From Enterobacteriaceae bacterium ESL0689 (lineage in GTDB: Bacteria > Pseudomonadota > Gammaproteobacteria > Enterobacterales > Enterobacteriaceae): 64,000 nt of DNA. The notes under the pieces are model-generated. The model did not search any database. It saw only the letters and a program-made list of their open reading frames with translations, and was not told the DNA's origin. The position numbers were made by a program, and so were the translations under genes. Each line of letters begins with the position of its first letter. Position 1 is the stretch's first letter. Below are positions 1 to 9,305 of this stretch, one piece after another. The stretch lies in the NCBI GenBank assembly GCA_029433525.1, contig JAQTIF010000001.1, positions 248,001-312,000 of the forward strand, given 5' to 3'.

Positions 1-925
1 CCTCTTTCAGCGCAGCGACCTGATGGAGAAAATCGGCGCCATCTTTCACTTTATTCGGATCGACATACGTTCTGGTGGTATATTCAAGCCCAGGCACCGC
101 TTTGGTATTAGAGCGGAAAGAGATCAAACCAAACTTGACCTGGTTTTGCAGGTTCTCTTGTTTTATTTTGTCGTAGATTTTATTAACCGCTTGTTTGGTG
201 CGTTCAATATAAGGTCCCATTGAGATCGTCGAATCGATAACAAAGACCACTGACGCTTTAAAACCCTTGAGCTGATTAACATCATCATTTTTTTTATCTT
301 TATCCGGTTCCGCCACCTTGCTCACGGAGGCGACGTTAAGCAGACGGGTGTAGAAACCATTTTCCGTCATCACCTCCTCACCACTCAGAATCGGTAACAG
401 ATAAAACTGTTTTTGCAGATCAACAAAATATTCCGGCTCCTGCGCCACGACCCCTTCGACGAGTCCTTCACGTTTGAGTCTGGCACGCAGCGGGGCGACA
501 ATCGATACCGGATCAGCGGCTGCCAGGATCGTATCAAGGCTTTTTTTCTCTTTAAAAAACAGCAAGCGATCACGATTCGCCGGATTGGTGAAGGCCAGGG
601 TTAACTGCATTTTCCAGTCAACGGTGCACGCCTGTGGCAACCAGCCGCTGATTTTACCGTAACTGTCCGGGCCGACCTGGAGCCAGCTTTTACCATTGGC
701 ATCGGCTTTTTGATAGACATACAACCGACTAAACGCAGGTTGTAGCTCTCCCTCTTCATCACCGGCATTTTTCGCCAGCTTGCAACCCGGAGTGGTTAAC
801 ACCCGCTGATATAAAGTCTTTTTCCCTTCCTGAAGAAGCGGCTTATCGCCATCCGCCGCCAGCGCATAGCTGGCGCACAACAGACCGCATACAGACAGTG
901 CCAGACAGCGCGATCTCTTCATCAT
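1..925 (-). CDS. Secreted von Willebrand factor A domain protein (3' part off the left edge)
   Basis: The reading frame opens at ATG 925, overlapping the stop of the upstream gene as ATGA, and is still open at base 1, giving about 308 residues. The N-terminus (MMKRSRCL...CASYALAADGD) is a clear cleavable signal peptide, so the protein is exported to the periplasm or beyond. A vWA domain begins near residue 226: VVFVIDSTISMG carries a metal-ion-dependent adhesion motif of the DxTxS type (Asp231, Thr233, Ser235). vWA domains bind protein partners through a divalent metal. As the last visible gene of the srf operon it is a candidate adhesion or assembly partner of the membrane proteins encoded upstream. 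The true C-terminus lies outside the window, so later domains are unknown. Confidence 0.8.
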   Translation of the reverse strand, partial: MMKRSRCLALSVCGLLCASYALAADGDKPLLQEGKKTLYQRVLTTPGCKLAKNAGDEEGELQPAFSRLYVYQKADANGKSWLQVGPDSYGKISGWLPQACTVDWKMQLTLAFTNPANRDRLLFFKEKKSLDTILAAADPVSIVAPLRARLKREGLVEGVVAQEPEYFVDLQKQFYLLPILSGEEVMTENGFYTRLLNVASVSKVAEPDKDKKNDDVNQLKGFKASVVFVIDSTISMGPYIERTKQAVNKIYDKIKQENLQNQVKFGLISFRSNTKAVPGLEYTTRTYVDPNKVKDGADFLHQVAALKE

Positions 926-1971
926 TTACGTAACTCCTCAAGACGTTGTTTGGCCTTTTGATTTTCAGGATCGAATTGCAATACCGTTTCATACCAGTAC
1001 GCCGCAGTGTCAGCGTCCGGCGCGTTAAAACAGTCGCTGGGCTGATGATCTTTAGGGTCATATTCACCGGCATAAGCGAGCGCCACCTGACTGTCTCCCC
1101 CCTGGGCACGGTTCGCATACAGACGTTGTGCCACACCACATTTTTTCGCCTTTTTCGCCTCGCTGATGATCGCCAGCAGTTTGTCACTGTCCATTTTTTG
1201 CTGGACACACAGCTGGACAAACTCCATTTCGCTGAGTTTATCGAGATTCGCAGAGGAGCATTCCGTCACCACTGGCTGCTCTGTCTCGGCTGCGGGGGGT
1301 GGGGTGTTGACCACAGGGGCGATGCTTTCTTTTGGATGATGTCCCCAAAACCACCATAACGCCCCCCCCACAAGCAACAGTAGCAGTAACAGCAGAAAAA
1401 CAAGGATCAGGGGTTTACGTGATCGTGGCGCTGTTTGTTCCACCACCGGTTCTGCTTCGGCAACCGGCTCTGGGGTTTCGACGATTAACGGCGCAGGTTC
1501 TGTCACCATCGGCTCAACAGGTGGGACAGGCTCAGGCGGTAATACCGGTTCTGCCGCCACCGGCACCACCGGCTCAGATACCTTTAATTCACCGCTGCTA
1601 CCATAGTCGTCAGTACAACCGATCGCATCGGATGACAGCAATTCATCACGCGCCAGTTGCACTGTGGTATTGCGTGTTTCTCCGCTCGGCAGCGCGACCT
1701 GAATCTGTACCTGGCTGGTATTCGCCAGTAACGGATCAAGCACCACAGCACCAATACGAAAACCGGTGCCTTTGTCCAGTGGATAACCACCGCTGATCTT
1801 AAACCAGTGCTGGGCGGTGCTCCAGCTACCGTCCGGCTGCAGATAGTTTTGTTCATTATTACCGAGGGTAAATGTCAGATCCGGCAGAATACTTTGATCG
1901 CCACGCAGGCGAATCATCAATTGTGCAGTTCCCGGTATTGCTGGCTGACAGGCAATGATTTTCGCTAGCAT
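922..1971 (-). CDS. Single-pass membrane protein with Pro/Glu linker and TPR-like tail (srf cluster)
   Basis: 349 residues. The start ATG overlaps the srfC stop by seven bases and the stop overlaps the start of the vWA gene, so the three are translationally coupled. Order of parts: a soluble N-terminal domain (1-120), a Pro/Glu/Val-rich linker (130-180), basic residues (RSRK), a poly-leucine transmembrane helix (about 187-209), a short Pro-rich stretch, then a Cys-containing helical domain with a TPR/Sel1-like end (AAYWYETVLQFDPENQKAKQ). Positive charge before the helix places the N-terminus in the cytoplasm and the C-terminus in the periplasm. The plan matches SrfA and the TerD-like protein of the same cluster. 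Function is not known; a scaffold role in a membrane complex is inference. Confidence 0.75.
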   Translation of the reverse strand: MLAKIIACQPAIPGTAQLMIRLRGDQSILPDLTFTLGNNEQNYLQPDGSWSTAQHWFKISGGYPLDKGTGFRIGAVVLDPLLANTSQVQIQVALPSGETRNTTVQLARDELLSSDAIGCTDDYGSSGELKVSEPVVPVAAEPVLPPEPVPPVEPMVTEPAPLIVETPEPVAEAEPVVEQTAPRSRKPLILVFLLLLLLLLVGGALWWFWGHHPKESIAPVVNTPPPAAETEQPVVTECSSANLDKLSEMEFVQLCVQQKMDSDKLLAIISEAKKAKKCGVAQRLYANRAQGGDSQVALAYAGEYDPKDHQPSDCFNAPDADTAAYWYETVLQFDPENQKAKQRLEELRK

Positions 1972-4664
1972 GACACGCTCTCTTGTTTCAGATGACTGAT
2001 GATTTGACCCAGCTGGCGATTCTGTTCGAAGGAGATATCGCGCGTCGCACTGTGGCCCGCATTGTTAAGGATTTGGGTCATCAATGCCGAGACCCAGTCG
2101 CCAATGTAGGCGATCCCTGGGGTGGCGGCGACAGACGGCAACTGTGGCAAGCCATCGCTGGTCAGCGCCATTTTTTTGCTAAACACTTTTTCTTTATCAC
2201 CGAGATAACTGGCGGGGATCTGTTCGGCTGGCAGGGTGAGATAACCAAACCAGGCAATAAAATCACTGATCGTCAGCTGTGCGCGCAGCACCTGACGAGC
2301 CATTAATTGTTCACGTCGGGTATTGATCTGCTGCTGACCTGCCAGCACCTGTCTCAGGGTGTTTTCCAGATCCTGACGGCTGGCAGCGGTAATCAACTCT
2401 TCACTCAGTAAATTCAGCGATTCAGCTGAAAGACCGGGGGGAGCCCAGTAGGCACCCTGTTGCGCCAGCTCGCGCAGATGGGCAATCCATGCGGTAAAGA
2501 CCTGATGAGCAAATTCATCATCCAGGCTGCTGCCTGGTGGCAGTACCGTTGCCCCCATCGCAGAGGCGGTGTCGGTTTCCGCGCTGCGGGTGGCCTCTTG
2601 CGCGAAGGGGTTGGCACCAAACGGATTGGCCGCCAGTAACGGCTGCGCTGGGGCATCTTCTGTGGTAGGCGATGTCTGCTGCTGATCGCGAATACTGAGA
2701 TAAATATTATCCAGTTCGTGCACCGGTAATGCCAGGCGGTAGATCAATTCACCAATATTATGGGTATTTTCCGACAGGCTCTGCCATAGCACTTTGGCGA
2801 TCTCCTGTTTTCGGGCTTGCTGACCATCACCATCCCGTTCATACCAGCGACCCAGTTTCTGTTCGCCTATCTCTTCGCGATACTGGAGCAGCTGCGCATG
2901 CAGATGCTGCAATTTAAAATCGAGGTGCGCCACGCCCTGTAATGCTGTTGTCAGGCGCGATATGCCACCATCATTAAGCTTCAGCATCGCCTGCCATGCC
3001 ATCTGCGGTTCCGCGACATGACAGCGCACATTTTTACCACTGATAAAAGTGGCCCCCATCTGGTCCAGTACCCCCTGATAGCGTTCCGCAAAGGCCACTT
3101 CATGGAGTTTTTCTTCACTACCGGCGACAGGTTCGAGGGTAAGGAATGGGTTATCCAGCCCCGGTTTACGCACCAGGAAGCAGTTATTAAACGGCTTGCC
3201 TGGCGTCCACTGTTGCAGCCAGTCGTACTGGCCAAAACGCTCCAGTAAGGTCATATGTAACATGCCTTCCCAGCCCTCTTTTAACTGCGCTTCGCTGAGT
3301 TTCAGGCTGTTATTGATCCGCATATCACACATGGTAATCGCCCAGAACAGTCCGGGTTGCCGCGCTTCACGCTGCTGGGCATTTTTACCCTGGGTTTTTT
3401 CTACCCAACGATTTAACACCGGGCCAACATCCGCCACATCACTCTGTTTCGCTGAACTGGCACAGACCACCAGGGCATCCATCTCCTGGTTATCGGTATA
3501 GCGTTCAAACAGATAGGCCACTTTGCCGCGCAACAGAAGTTGTGAGATAGGGTTGAGCCCCTCTCTGCCCGCCTCTTCCAGCGCGGTTATTTTCAGCCGA
3601 CCACGATAGCCGGGAAAATCGAGTAAGTCCATCTGCGTCATGACGCTACCGTCACTCACTTCTGCCAGTGGAAAGATCAGTTCCGCCGTCAGCGCGGTCA
3701 GTTCCGCTTGTAACAGTGTGGTGCGTGCGAGTTGCTGATCTTCCTTCCAGTAGCCAATCTCAACCTGCCGATCCTCGCCGGAACCGAGGCGATTGATGCT
3801 GTCAACATTCATGATACTGCCGTGACTGTGATCGATCAGGGTGGGCAGCGGCGCAAAAACCAGACTGGCATGGTTGAGTTTTTCCAGTACCCGGGCAAGG
3901 GTACGGTAGGTTTCCGTTAAGGCAGGTTGCTCTCCCCAGAGCAGAGAGAATAACTCTGCCCGCTCGCCCGAGGTCAGGGCGGGGGCGATTTTTAATACCT
4001 GCGGCCAGTAAGCATGTTCCAGCTTTTCCACCGACTTTTTGAACGAGGCATTCAGGTAATCCCACAATGCCACCACATCTTCACGACTGACGCCATTATT
4101 TGCCGTGGGCTGAGTGGCGCGTTGCAGGAACGGCTGTAAGCAGGCGTCAATACGGCTCTGATCCAGTTGATAACTCAACTGCTCATGGTTGAAATCATTA
4201 AACCAGGTATTCGCCAGAATTTTTGCCAGATCAATTTCGCTAAACAGACGTAGCGGCACAGGATAGTCTGCGGGCGCGACAGGAGCCTGGGCGGTAAAAC
4301 GGGTCACCAGTCCGGTGGCTTCTTTCCCGCCACCGACCGGGTTGACCTGTTGAATAAAATCGATCCGCTGGTCACCATACAGCGCCTCCAGCCCGCCGCT
4401 GCTGTCGGCGGCTAACGCTGAAATCAAGTAAGATTTACCCGCCTGCGAGATACCGAAGATCCCCACGGTCATCGGCGTACCTGCGACATCTGTCAGGGTC
4501 GTCGCCAGATTACGGGTTCGTAGCAGACTGAGATTGAGTTTATCCGCCTCATTTTCCAGTCGCCGGGAGCCTACCCTGACGGTATCCACCCAGCCAAGCG
4601 CCTGCTGACATCCTTCGGCGACAGCAGCCCAACCCTGAATGAGAGCTTGTTGTTGATTGGTCAT
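1965..4664 (-). CDS. srfC: Virulence factor SrfC family, P-loop GTPase-like protein
   Basis: 899 residues, one base of overlap with the srfB stop (TAATG). Residues 71-78 (GISQAGKS) form a Walker A / G1 motif after a hydrophobic strand, DFPG (349-352) fits a G3 motif, and AITMCD later fits a degenerate G4. With long helical regions on both sides this resembles a dynamin-like or other large GTPase rather than a transporter ATPase; there is no signal peptide or membrane helix. SrfC was named with SrfA and SrfB as an SsrB-regulated factor in Salmonella, and the family is annotated as a putative virulence factor. The biochemical activity is not established. The gene order srfA-srfB-srfC supports the assignment. 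The N-terminal methionine follows a good context at the srfB end. Confidence 0.85.
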   Translation of the reverse strand: MTNQQQALIQGWAAVAEGCQQALGWVDTVRVGSRRLENEADKLNLSLLRTRNLATTLTDVAGTPMTVGIFGISQAGKSYLISALAADSSGGLEALYGDQRIDFIQQVNPVGGGKEATGLVTRFTAQAPVAPADYPVPLRLFSEIDLAKILANTWFNDFNHEQLSYQLDQSRIDACLQPFLQRATQPTANNGVSREDVVALWDYLNASFKKSVEKLEHAYWPQVLKIAPALTSGERAELFSLLWGEQPALTETYRTLARVLEKLNHASLVFAPLPTLIDHSHGSIMNVDSINRLGSGEDRQVEIGYWKEDQQLARTTLLQAELTALTAELIFPLAEVSDGSVMTQMDLLDFPGYRGRLKITALEEAGREGLNPISQLLLRGKVAYLFERYTDNQEMDALVVCASSAKQSDVADVGPVLNRWVEKTQGKNAQQREARQPGLFWAITMCDMRINNSLKLSEAQLKEGWEGMLHMTLLERFGQYDWLQQWTPGKPFNNCFLVRKPGLDNPFLTLEPVAGSEEKLHEVAFAERYQGVLDQMGATFISGKNVRCHVAEPQMAWQAMLKLNDGGISRLTTALQGVAHLDFKLQHLHAQLLQYREEIGEQKLGRWYERDGDGQQARKQEIAKVLWQSLSENTHNIGELIYRLALPVHELDNIYLSIRDQQQTSPTTEDAPAQPLLAANPFGANPFAQEATRSAETDTASAMGATVLPPGSSLDDEFAHQVFTAWIAHLRELAQQGAYWAPPGLSAESLNLLSEELITAASRQDLENTLRQVLAGQQQINTRREQLMARQVLRAQLTISDFIAWFGYLTLPAEQIPASYLGDKEKVFSKKMALTSDGLPQLPSVAATPGIAYIGDWVSALMTQILNNAGHSATRDISFEQNRQLGQIISHLKQESVSC

Positions 4665-7600
4665 TATTTTTTAACACTCCCGCTATCGAGCCAATGCTGA
4701 CTGTTAATGAGCCCGGTATCAGGCAGGGTATTCAGTTCCAGTTCGACATCCCGCTTGTTAAATGATTTATCCGTATTGCTGCTGACCTCTGCCACTGCCA
4801 GGCGATCACTGATTAAGCCTAACTGCCGTGCGCGAATCCCTTTATCCACCATCAGCCTGACTTTAAGATAGGGTGAACCGTTATCTGTTGAGGTGGCACG
4901 GGAGAATTTTTCCCGTCCTTCTTCGCTAAAACGTAAGGTATATAAGGGCGCTGCTGACCAGCGTTCAGCATCTAACTGGCGATAACCCAGCCGCAGATCA
5001 CCACGCATAATGATCTGATCGGTGTGTTTCTCTCCGCTTTCATCTTCAGTCACCGGCAGGATAATCTGGCCATTTTCCGAGCTGATATTGCGGTAGATCA
5101 CGTCGGCATCACGGATCAGATTATCCATATCAATGATCCCGATATGGCGAATCGTCGAGTATGGACGCAACGCTGATGTGTGGAAATGAAAGTTAGGGAT
5201 ACTATGACTGGCACACAGCTGGAGCAGCATAGCCCCCACCGAGGCGGTGCTTTTCGGATCATCAACCTGACCATTCTTATGGAACGGATACCAGGTGCCG
5301 GTTTGATAACCATGCAATGCTAAGATCCGTCCGGCAGGTAAAGGCAGATTGCGGCGAATAATCGCCTGAATCCCCGGCAATTGTGACGGACGCCCGGTCA
5401 GCAACAGCAGATCACAATCGTAATAAGACAAGACTTCGCACAGGGCGGTCAGCGCCTTATCGATATTGAATTTTCCGCTACAGAGATCATGATGGATACG
5501 GCTGAGCGGTAAATTGAGCATTATTGACGCGAGGCTAAATGTTTGTTCGCCGCCCGCTTTGTGGACTTCACGACGAACAAACCCTTCGACCTCTTCACTG
5601 ATACTTCCCGCCGGTAATAGTTCATCAATGTGTTGATTGATAACCAGATGCGTCTGCTGATCCTGCGGATCGAATTGCTCGTAACAACCCAAAATATAGA
5701 GCGCCAGTGGCACAAAGAGTTGTAAGTTAAGTTGCTGACGCAACACCGCTTCCGCCGCGCTGATATTTTGTGAACCACAGAGTTGCGACATCAGTGTCGC
5801 CACCGACACGACACCTGCTTCACGCAGCGCCTGTTCAAAAGCGGGCAGAACATAGCATTGAATGACATCCAGCAAAATATCATCGCCCGCCATCTTCAGG
5901 CTGTCACGGAAGCGCTGATGCGGGATGATATGTACATTCGTCCCCCCGCCAGCGACCCCATTACTGTCGAGGCAATAATCAGAAATCACCAGATCTGTGG
6001 TACCGCCACCAATATCGATCGACGCAATCGTCAGTGTTTGCCGTTGCTGGCGATCCGGTCGCCCCAGAGTGTTGAAAAAAACCTCCGGATGACCGGCAAA
6101 ATTCTGGTTGATCTCGGTATATAAATAGACGAGCTGGGCACAGGACGCTTCATCCCACTCAACACGGATCTCAGGGAGAGGAATTTTGAGCGTCGTCTCC
6201 GTCTGGCCGTCCTGTTGATCCTGATAGGGATCATTCTCACCACTATGCCAGCGTAAGGCTTTCCAGATCAATCCTACCGCCTGGTGCATTCTTTCATTGA
6301 GAATACAGCGTTCTGCCATCGGCAAACCTGGCGGTACGGTCAGAATGATATGCCGTAATTGCCGTGGTATTCCGGCATGACCCTGACGAATTCGTTGCTC
6401 GGGACTGTTTATCTGGCTGATGGCATGGGTTAACACTTCCGCGAGCATAAAGGTCATCAGTGAGCTACGTGAATAGCGGGGAGTGAATACCGGAATACGA
6501 TCCATCTCGTCTTCAATGGTATGCAGCGCCTCGCCCCTTTCGTCAATTAAGCTGGCAAAAGGTGCCGCTGTCGCTAACGGGTTGCTGTCCTGAACATAGC
6601 TGCCATTAAAACGCCAGCCCTGACCATAAAACTTCTCATCCCATAAATAGCGTTTCGGACTGGAGAGACCGGTAGAGCCTTCACTGCCACGTCGATGAGC
6701 GGCTAAGCGGCTGGCTTCGCGACCGATACGGGCGATCGTCGGCCACTGGAAAGCATCGTGACGGCCACTGCGCACGGAACAGTGATCTTTACCAAAAAAA
6801 GCTTGCGAAAACTCGATCCGGCTTTCAAACGGATCGGTGTAAACCTGTTCCGGCGCACTCAGATCACGCAGTTTCAGCACATAATTATGCTGCAATCCTG
6901 GCCCCGCAGACTGGCCATGATCCTCAATCAGAATACCGCAGGTGCGCGAATTGCCAACATCAAGAATCAAATCAACAGCGATCGGTTTAATCGCATTCAC
7001 TTCCCGGTTCGCGATCATCCTGAATTGGGGGAGATCAATCATCGGCCGGCTCTGGGCCTGGAGTCCCTCAACCGGCACAGCCATTAATGACAACAGGTTG
7101 AGATAATGTGCCTGGGGAAAGTGTTGTTCGAGCTGTTGTTCGCGTTCATCAATGTCCAGCCCCTTGTTCGCCTCTTTAAATACTTCCACCAGCCAGTCTG
7201 TTATCCACTCCTGACTCAGATACCAGTTGAGTGCATAGGTCGCCGTTGCCACGGCAAATATCGCCCCCGCATTAACATCTTCCTGGTTGGGGCCAAGATC
7301 GGCGGTGTCATGCTGTTTGGCCATGACACGGGTATCAATGGCCAGCGTCATACGGTAACTATGGCCGTCGATATCAGGCTGAGCCAGCTTAATCAGACGA
7401 AAACGCGCCCAGTTCAGCGGCCCTTCCTGATAACTGTGTGGTGGAATAAAGCGGAACAGCGGTAAAGGCAGCCAGACGCCATCCAGTAACTTCAGGCTCT
7501 GCTCCAGCGGCACATCATACAGGCTTTTCGCCTTTTCAATTTTGTCAGCTTCAGGCTGATAAAAATAGTAATCACGCTGTTCGTTATAAATAAGGCGCGT

Positions 7601-7735
7601 CAGCATCCCATTGGCTAATTTGATAAATTCGCCCGCAGGCTGCCGCCCGGGTGTAAAACCAAAATCCATAAACTGGATCCCGGTATCAGCCACTAGCGTG
7701 ACTTGACGATCATAAGAGACTATCTCAGGTAACAT
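4664..7735 (-). CDS. srfB: Virulence factor SrfB family, actin/Hsp70-like ATPase fold motifs
   Basis: 1023 residues when started at ATG 7735 (MLPEIVSYDRQ), five bases after the srfA stop; a longer upstream reading frame exists but would overlap srfA. Three motifs typical of the actin/Hsp70 ATPase superfamily are in the right order: phosphate 1 (LILDVGNSRTCGILI, 256-270), phosphate 2 (SIDIGGGTTDLVISD, 572-586) and an adenosine-type motif (LLLLTGRPSQLPGI, 776-789). No signal peptide or membrane segment is seen, so a cytoplasmic location is likely. Between the first two motifs lies a long insert. SrfB is a recognised family in Salmonella and other enterics; the ATPase reading comes from the motifs seen here and is inference. 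Confidence 0.88.
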   Translation of the reverse strand: MLPEIVSYDRQVTLVADTGIQFMDFGFTPGRQPAGEFIKLANGMLTRLIYNEQRDYYFYQPEADKIEKAKSLYDVPLEQSLKLLDGVWLPLPLFRFIPPHSYQEGPLNWARFRLIKLAQPDIDGHSYRMTLAIDTRVMAKQHDTADLGPNQEDVNAGAIFAVATATYALNWYLSQEWITDWLVEVFKEANKGLDIDEREQQLEQHFPQAHYLNLLSLMAVPVEGLQAQSRPMIDLPQFRMIANREVNAIKPIAVDLILDVGNSRTCGILIEDHGQSAGPGLQHNYVLKLRDLSAPEQVYTDPFESRIEFSQAFFGKDHCSVRSGRHDAFQWPTIARIGREASRLAAHRRGSEGSTGLSSPKRYLWDEKFYGQGWRFNGSYVQDSNPLATAAPFASLIDERGEALHTIEDEMDRIPVFTPRYSRSSLMTFMLAEVLTHAISQINSPEQRIRQGHAGIPRQLRHIILTVPPGLPMAERCILNERMHQAVGLIWKALRWHSGENDPYQDQQDGQTETTLKIPLPEIRVEWDEASCAQLVYLYTEINQNFAGHPEVFFNTLGRPDRQQRQTLTIASIDIGGGTTDLVISDYCLDSNGVAGGGTNVHIIPHQRFRDSLKMAGDDILLDVIQCYVLPAFEQALREAGVVSVATLMSQLCGSQNISAAEAVLRQQLNLQLFVPLALYILGCYEQFDPQDQQTHLVINQHIDELLPAGSISEEVEGFVRREVHKAGGEQTFSLASIMLNLPLSRIHHDLCSGKFNIDKALTALCEVLSYYDCDLLLLTGRPSQLPGIQAIIRRNLPLPAGRILALHGYQTGTWYPFHKNGQVDDPKSTASVGAMLLQLCASHSIPNFHFHTSALRPYSTIRHIGIIDMDNLIRDADVIYRNISSENGQIILPVTEDESGEKHTDQIIMRGDLRLGYRQLDAERWSAAPLYTLRFSEEGREKFSRATSTDNGSPYLKVRLMVDKGIRARQLGLISDRLAVAEVSSNTDKSFNKRDVELELNTLPDTGLINSQHWLDSGSVKK

Positions 7736-7739
7736 AGTG

Positions 7740-9254
7740 TCATTCGTTCCTGGTTTCAGAAGTAGGTTGCAACATCTGGATAGGGAAAGTCGTGTCCCCA
7801 CCACTATTACCGACGCAATCCGTTTGATTCGCCGTAGGCGACTGGCACTTAATCACTGGTATAATGAAACTCGAACCATCGCTACAGGTCATTTTCTCAG
7901 CATTGGTAATGTTCAGCGCCCCTTGCTTAATATTGCCATTCGCTGACCCCGAACAGGTCACCCCATTCGATTGACGCAGACTGACCGAGCCCTGACCCTG
8001 TTTAAAGTCATACTGAAGTTGTAACGGATGTCCGGTCAGCTTATCCTGAATACCACCATTGATCTGCCATTGACCATTCAGAAACGTTGCCGGGCCCTCA
8101 GGCATTGTGGCAGGCAGCGTCAACGGTTTTCCCCGGGGTGCGGTCACGGTGGGGTGAGTGACAGGATTTAAGCGCGGATCTCTTACCCCGGTGGTAGTGG
8201 TGGCCGGTTCCAGCCGCGGATCCCTTAGCTCGGTAGTGGTCGTAGTGGCCGGATCCAGCGCCGGATCTCTTAGCCCGGTGGTGGTTGTGTCCGTCGGGTC
8301 AGTCACCAGGCGATGCGTATCATCACCGATAAGGGGTTTATTAGTCAGCGAAGGGATTTCATGCTCTGTTGTCCGGGGATCGGTTAACTGATGATCAATC
8401 AACCGTTCTGAATCGTCCCGTGGCTCGACAACAACGGGCGCCGTGACCGTTGGATCAGGCTTGACCTCGCTGACCATCGGTGGTGCAGTTATCGTCTCAG
8501 GCTCAGCATGCTCAGATGGCTGCGGCAACACCTGTGTCGAGGGGGGGCTATCGTCATGGGTTGTCGGCAATGCCGCGGGGGCACAGCGACGTAATAACAG
8601 CAGCAATAGCGCCAGTAATAACAGGGCCAGCAGCAGCCATAGTAACCAGCGCCAGCGCCGGGGTTGTGTCGCGACAACTGGGTCTGGTTCCGGTTCTGCT
8701 TCGACCTGGGGAGGAGGCTCGGTCAGTGCAGGGGTGCTCTCTGCGACCACAGAAGAGGATTCCAGCCAGTGCATCGGATTACGCGGCTGATCGGTGGCAT
8801 GAATAAATCCCCAGAAAGTGATCACCAGCACACCATCGACCAGATAAACAAAATCATAATCCGGAAAATAGACGACCAGCTTTAATAACCGGGCAAAAAC
8901 CTGACGATCACCGCCCGCATCATTTTGCCGGCTGCTCATCTGCTCACTTAATGCCTGTACCGCAGTCTGAAATTCACTGAACTGCTGTCGGGCAGAAGCC
9001 TGTTCACTTTCACTGGCTTTATTCCACGGGATCACATCACCCGGAAAACTGCTGTACCAGTCCGTGCGATCACCCCCCTGATCATTTTGCGGCACCGCCA
9101 GATGGCGCGCCAGATCGTGTCCGGCATCAAGACGATGGATGGCTTCCCGTAGCTGAAAAGCCATTTTGAACACCGGATATCCGGTTTCACCGAGCGCCTT
9201 AAATGAAGAGTTATGCCCGGTACGCAATAAAGGCCCCTGAACTGAATTTCGCAT
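7740..9254 (-). CDS. srfA: SrfA family single-pass membrane protein
   Basis: 504 residues, immediately upstream of srfB. The N-terminal domain (1-160) has a conserved-looking core (LRTG, ALGETGYPV, AIPQ-like AVPQN, DWYSSFPGDV). An acidic Pro-rich stretch and RRWRW lead into a poly-leucine transmembrane helix (about 202-221). A long Thr/Pro linker follows, holding three imperfect repeats of the form TTTT-x-LRDPxLxPA (about residues 315-375). The last 110 residues are a Cys-containing domain (CSGSANG, TCSDGS, KCQS) likely placed in the periplasm, where disulfides could form. Positive-inside charge supports N-in, C-out. Assignment to SrfA rests on position before srfB/srfC and the N-terminal core; the name is probable rather than proven. 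Confidence 0.75.
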   Translation of the reverse strand: MRNSVQGPLLRTGHNSSFKALGETGYPVFKMAFQLREAIHRLDAGHDLARHLAVPQNDQGGDRTDWYSSFPGDVIPWNKASESEQASARQQFSEFQTAVQALSEQMSSRQNDAGGDRQVFARLLKLVVYFPDYDFVYLVDGVLVITFWGFIHATDQPRNPMHWLESSSVVAESTPALTEPPPQVEAEPEPDPVVATQPRRWRWLLWLLLALLLLALLLLLLRRCAPAALPTTHDDSPPSTQVLPQPSEHAEPETITAPPMVSEVKPDPTVTAPVVVEPRDDSERLIDHQLTDPRTTEHEIPSLTNKPLIGDDTHRLVTDPTDTTTTGLRDPALDPATTTTTELRDPRLEPATTTTGVRDPRLNPVTHPTVTAPRGKPLTLPATMPEGPATFLNGQWQINGGIQDKLTGHPLQLQYDFKQGQGSVSLRQSNGVTCSGSANGNIKQGALNITNAEKMTCSDGSSFIIPVIKCQSPTANQTDCVGNSGGDTTFPIQMLQPTSETRNE

Positions 9255-9305
9255 GGTCTCAACCCTGTGATGTTTCCCTTATATTTCTTTATTTCAACTG
9301 AGTGA

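Noticed and set aside
8150-8320. CRISPR-like direct repeats
   Set aside because: The repeats are degenerate, contiguous, in frame with srfA and have no unique spacers.
8158-8806. Plus-strand Gly/Ser/Val-rich frames opposite srfA
   Set aside because: They are antisense translations of the repetitive Pro/Thr linker and leucine helix of SrfA; no start context or family match.
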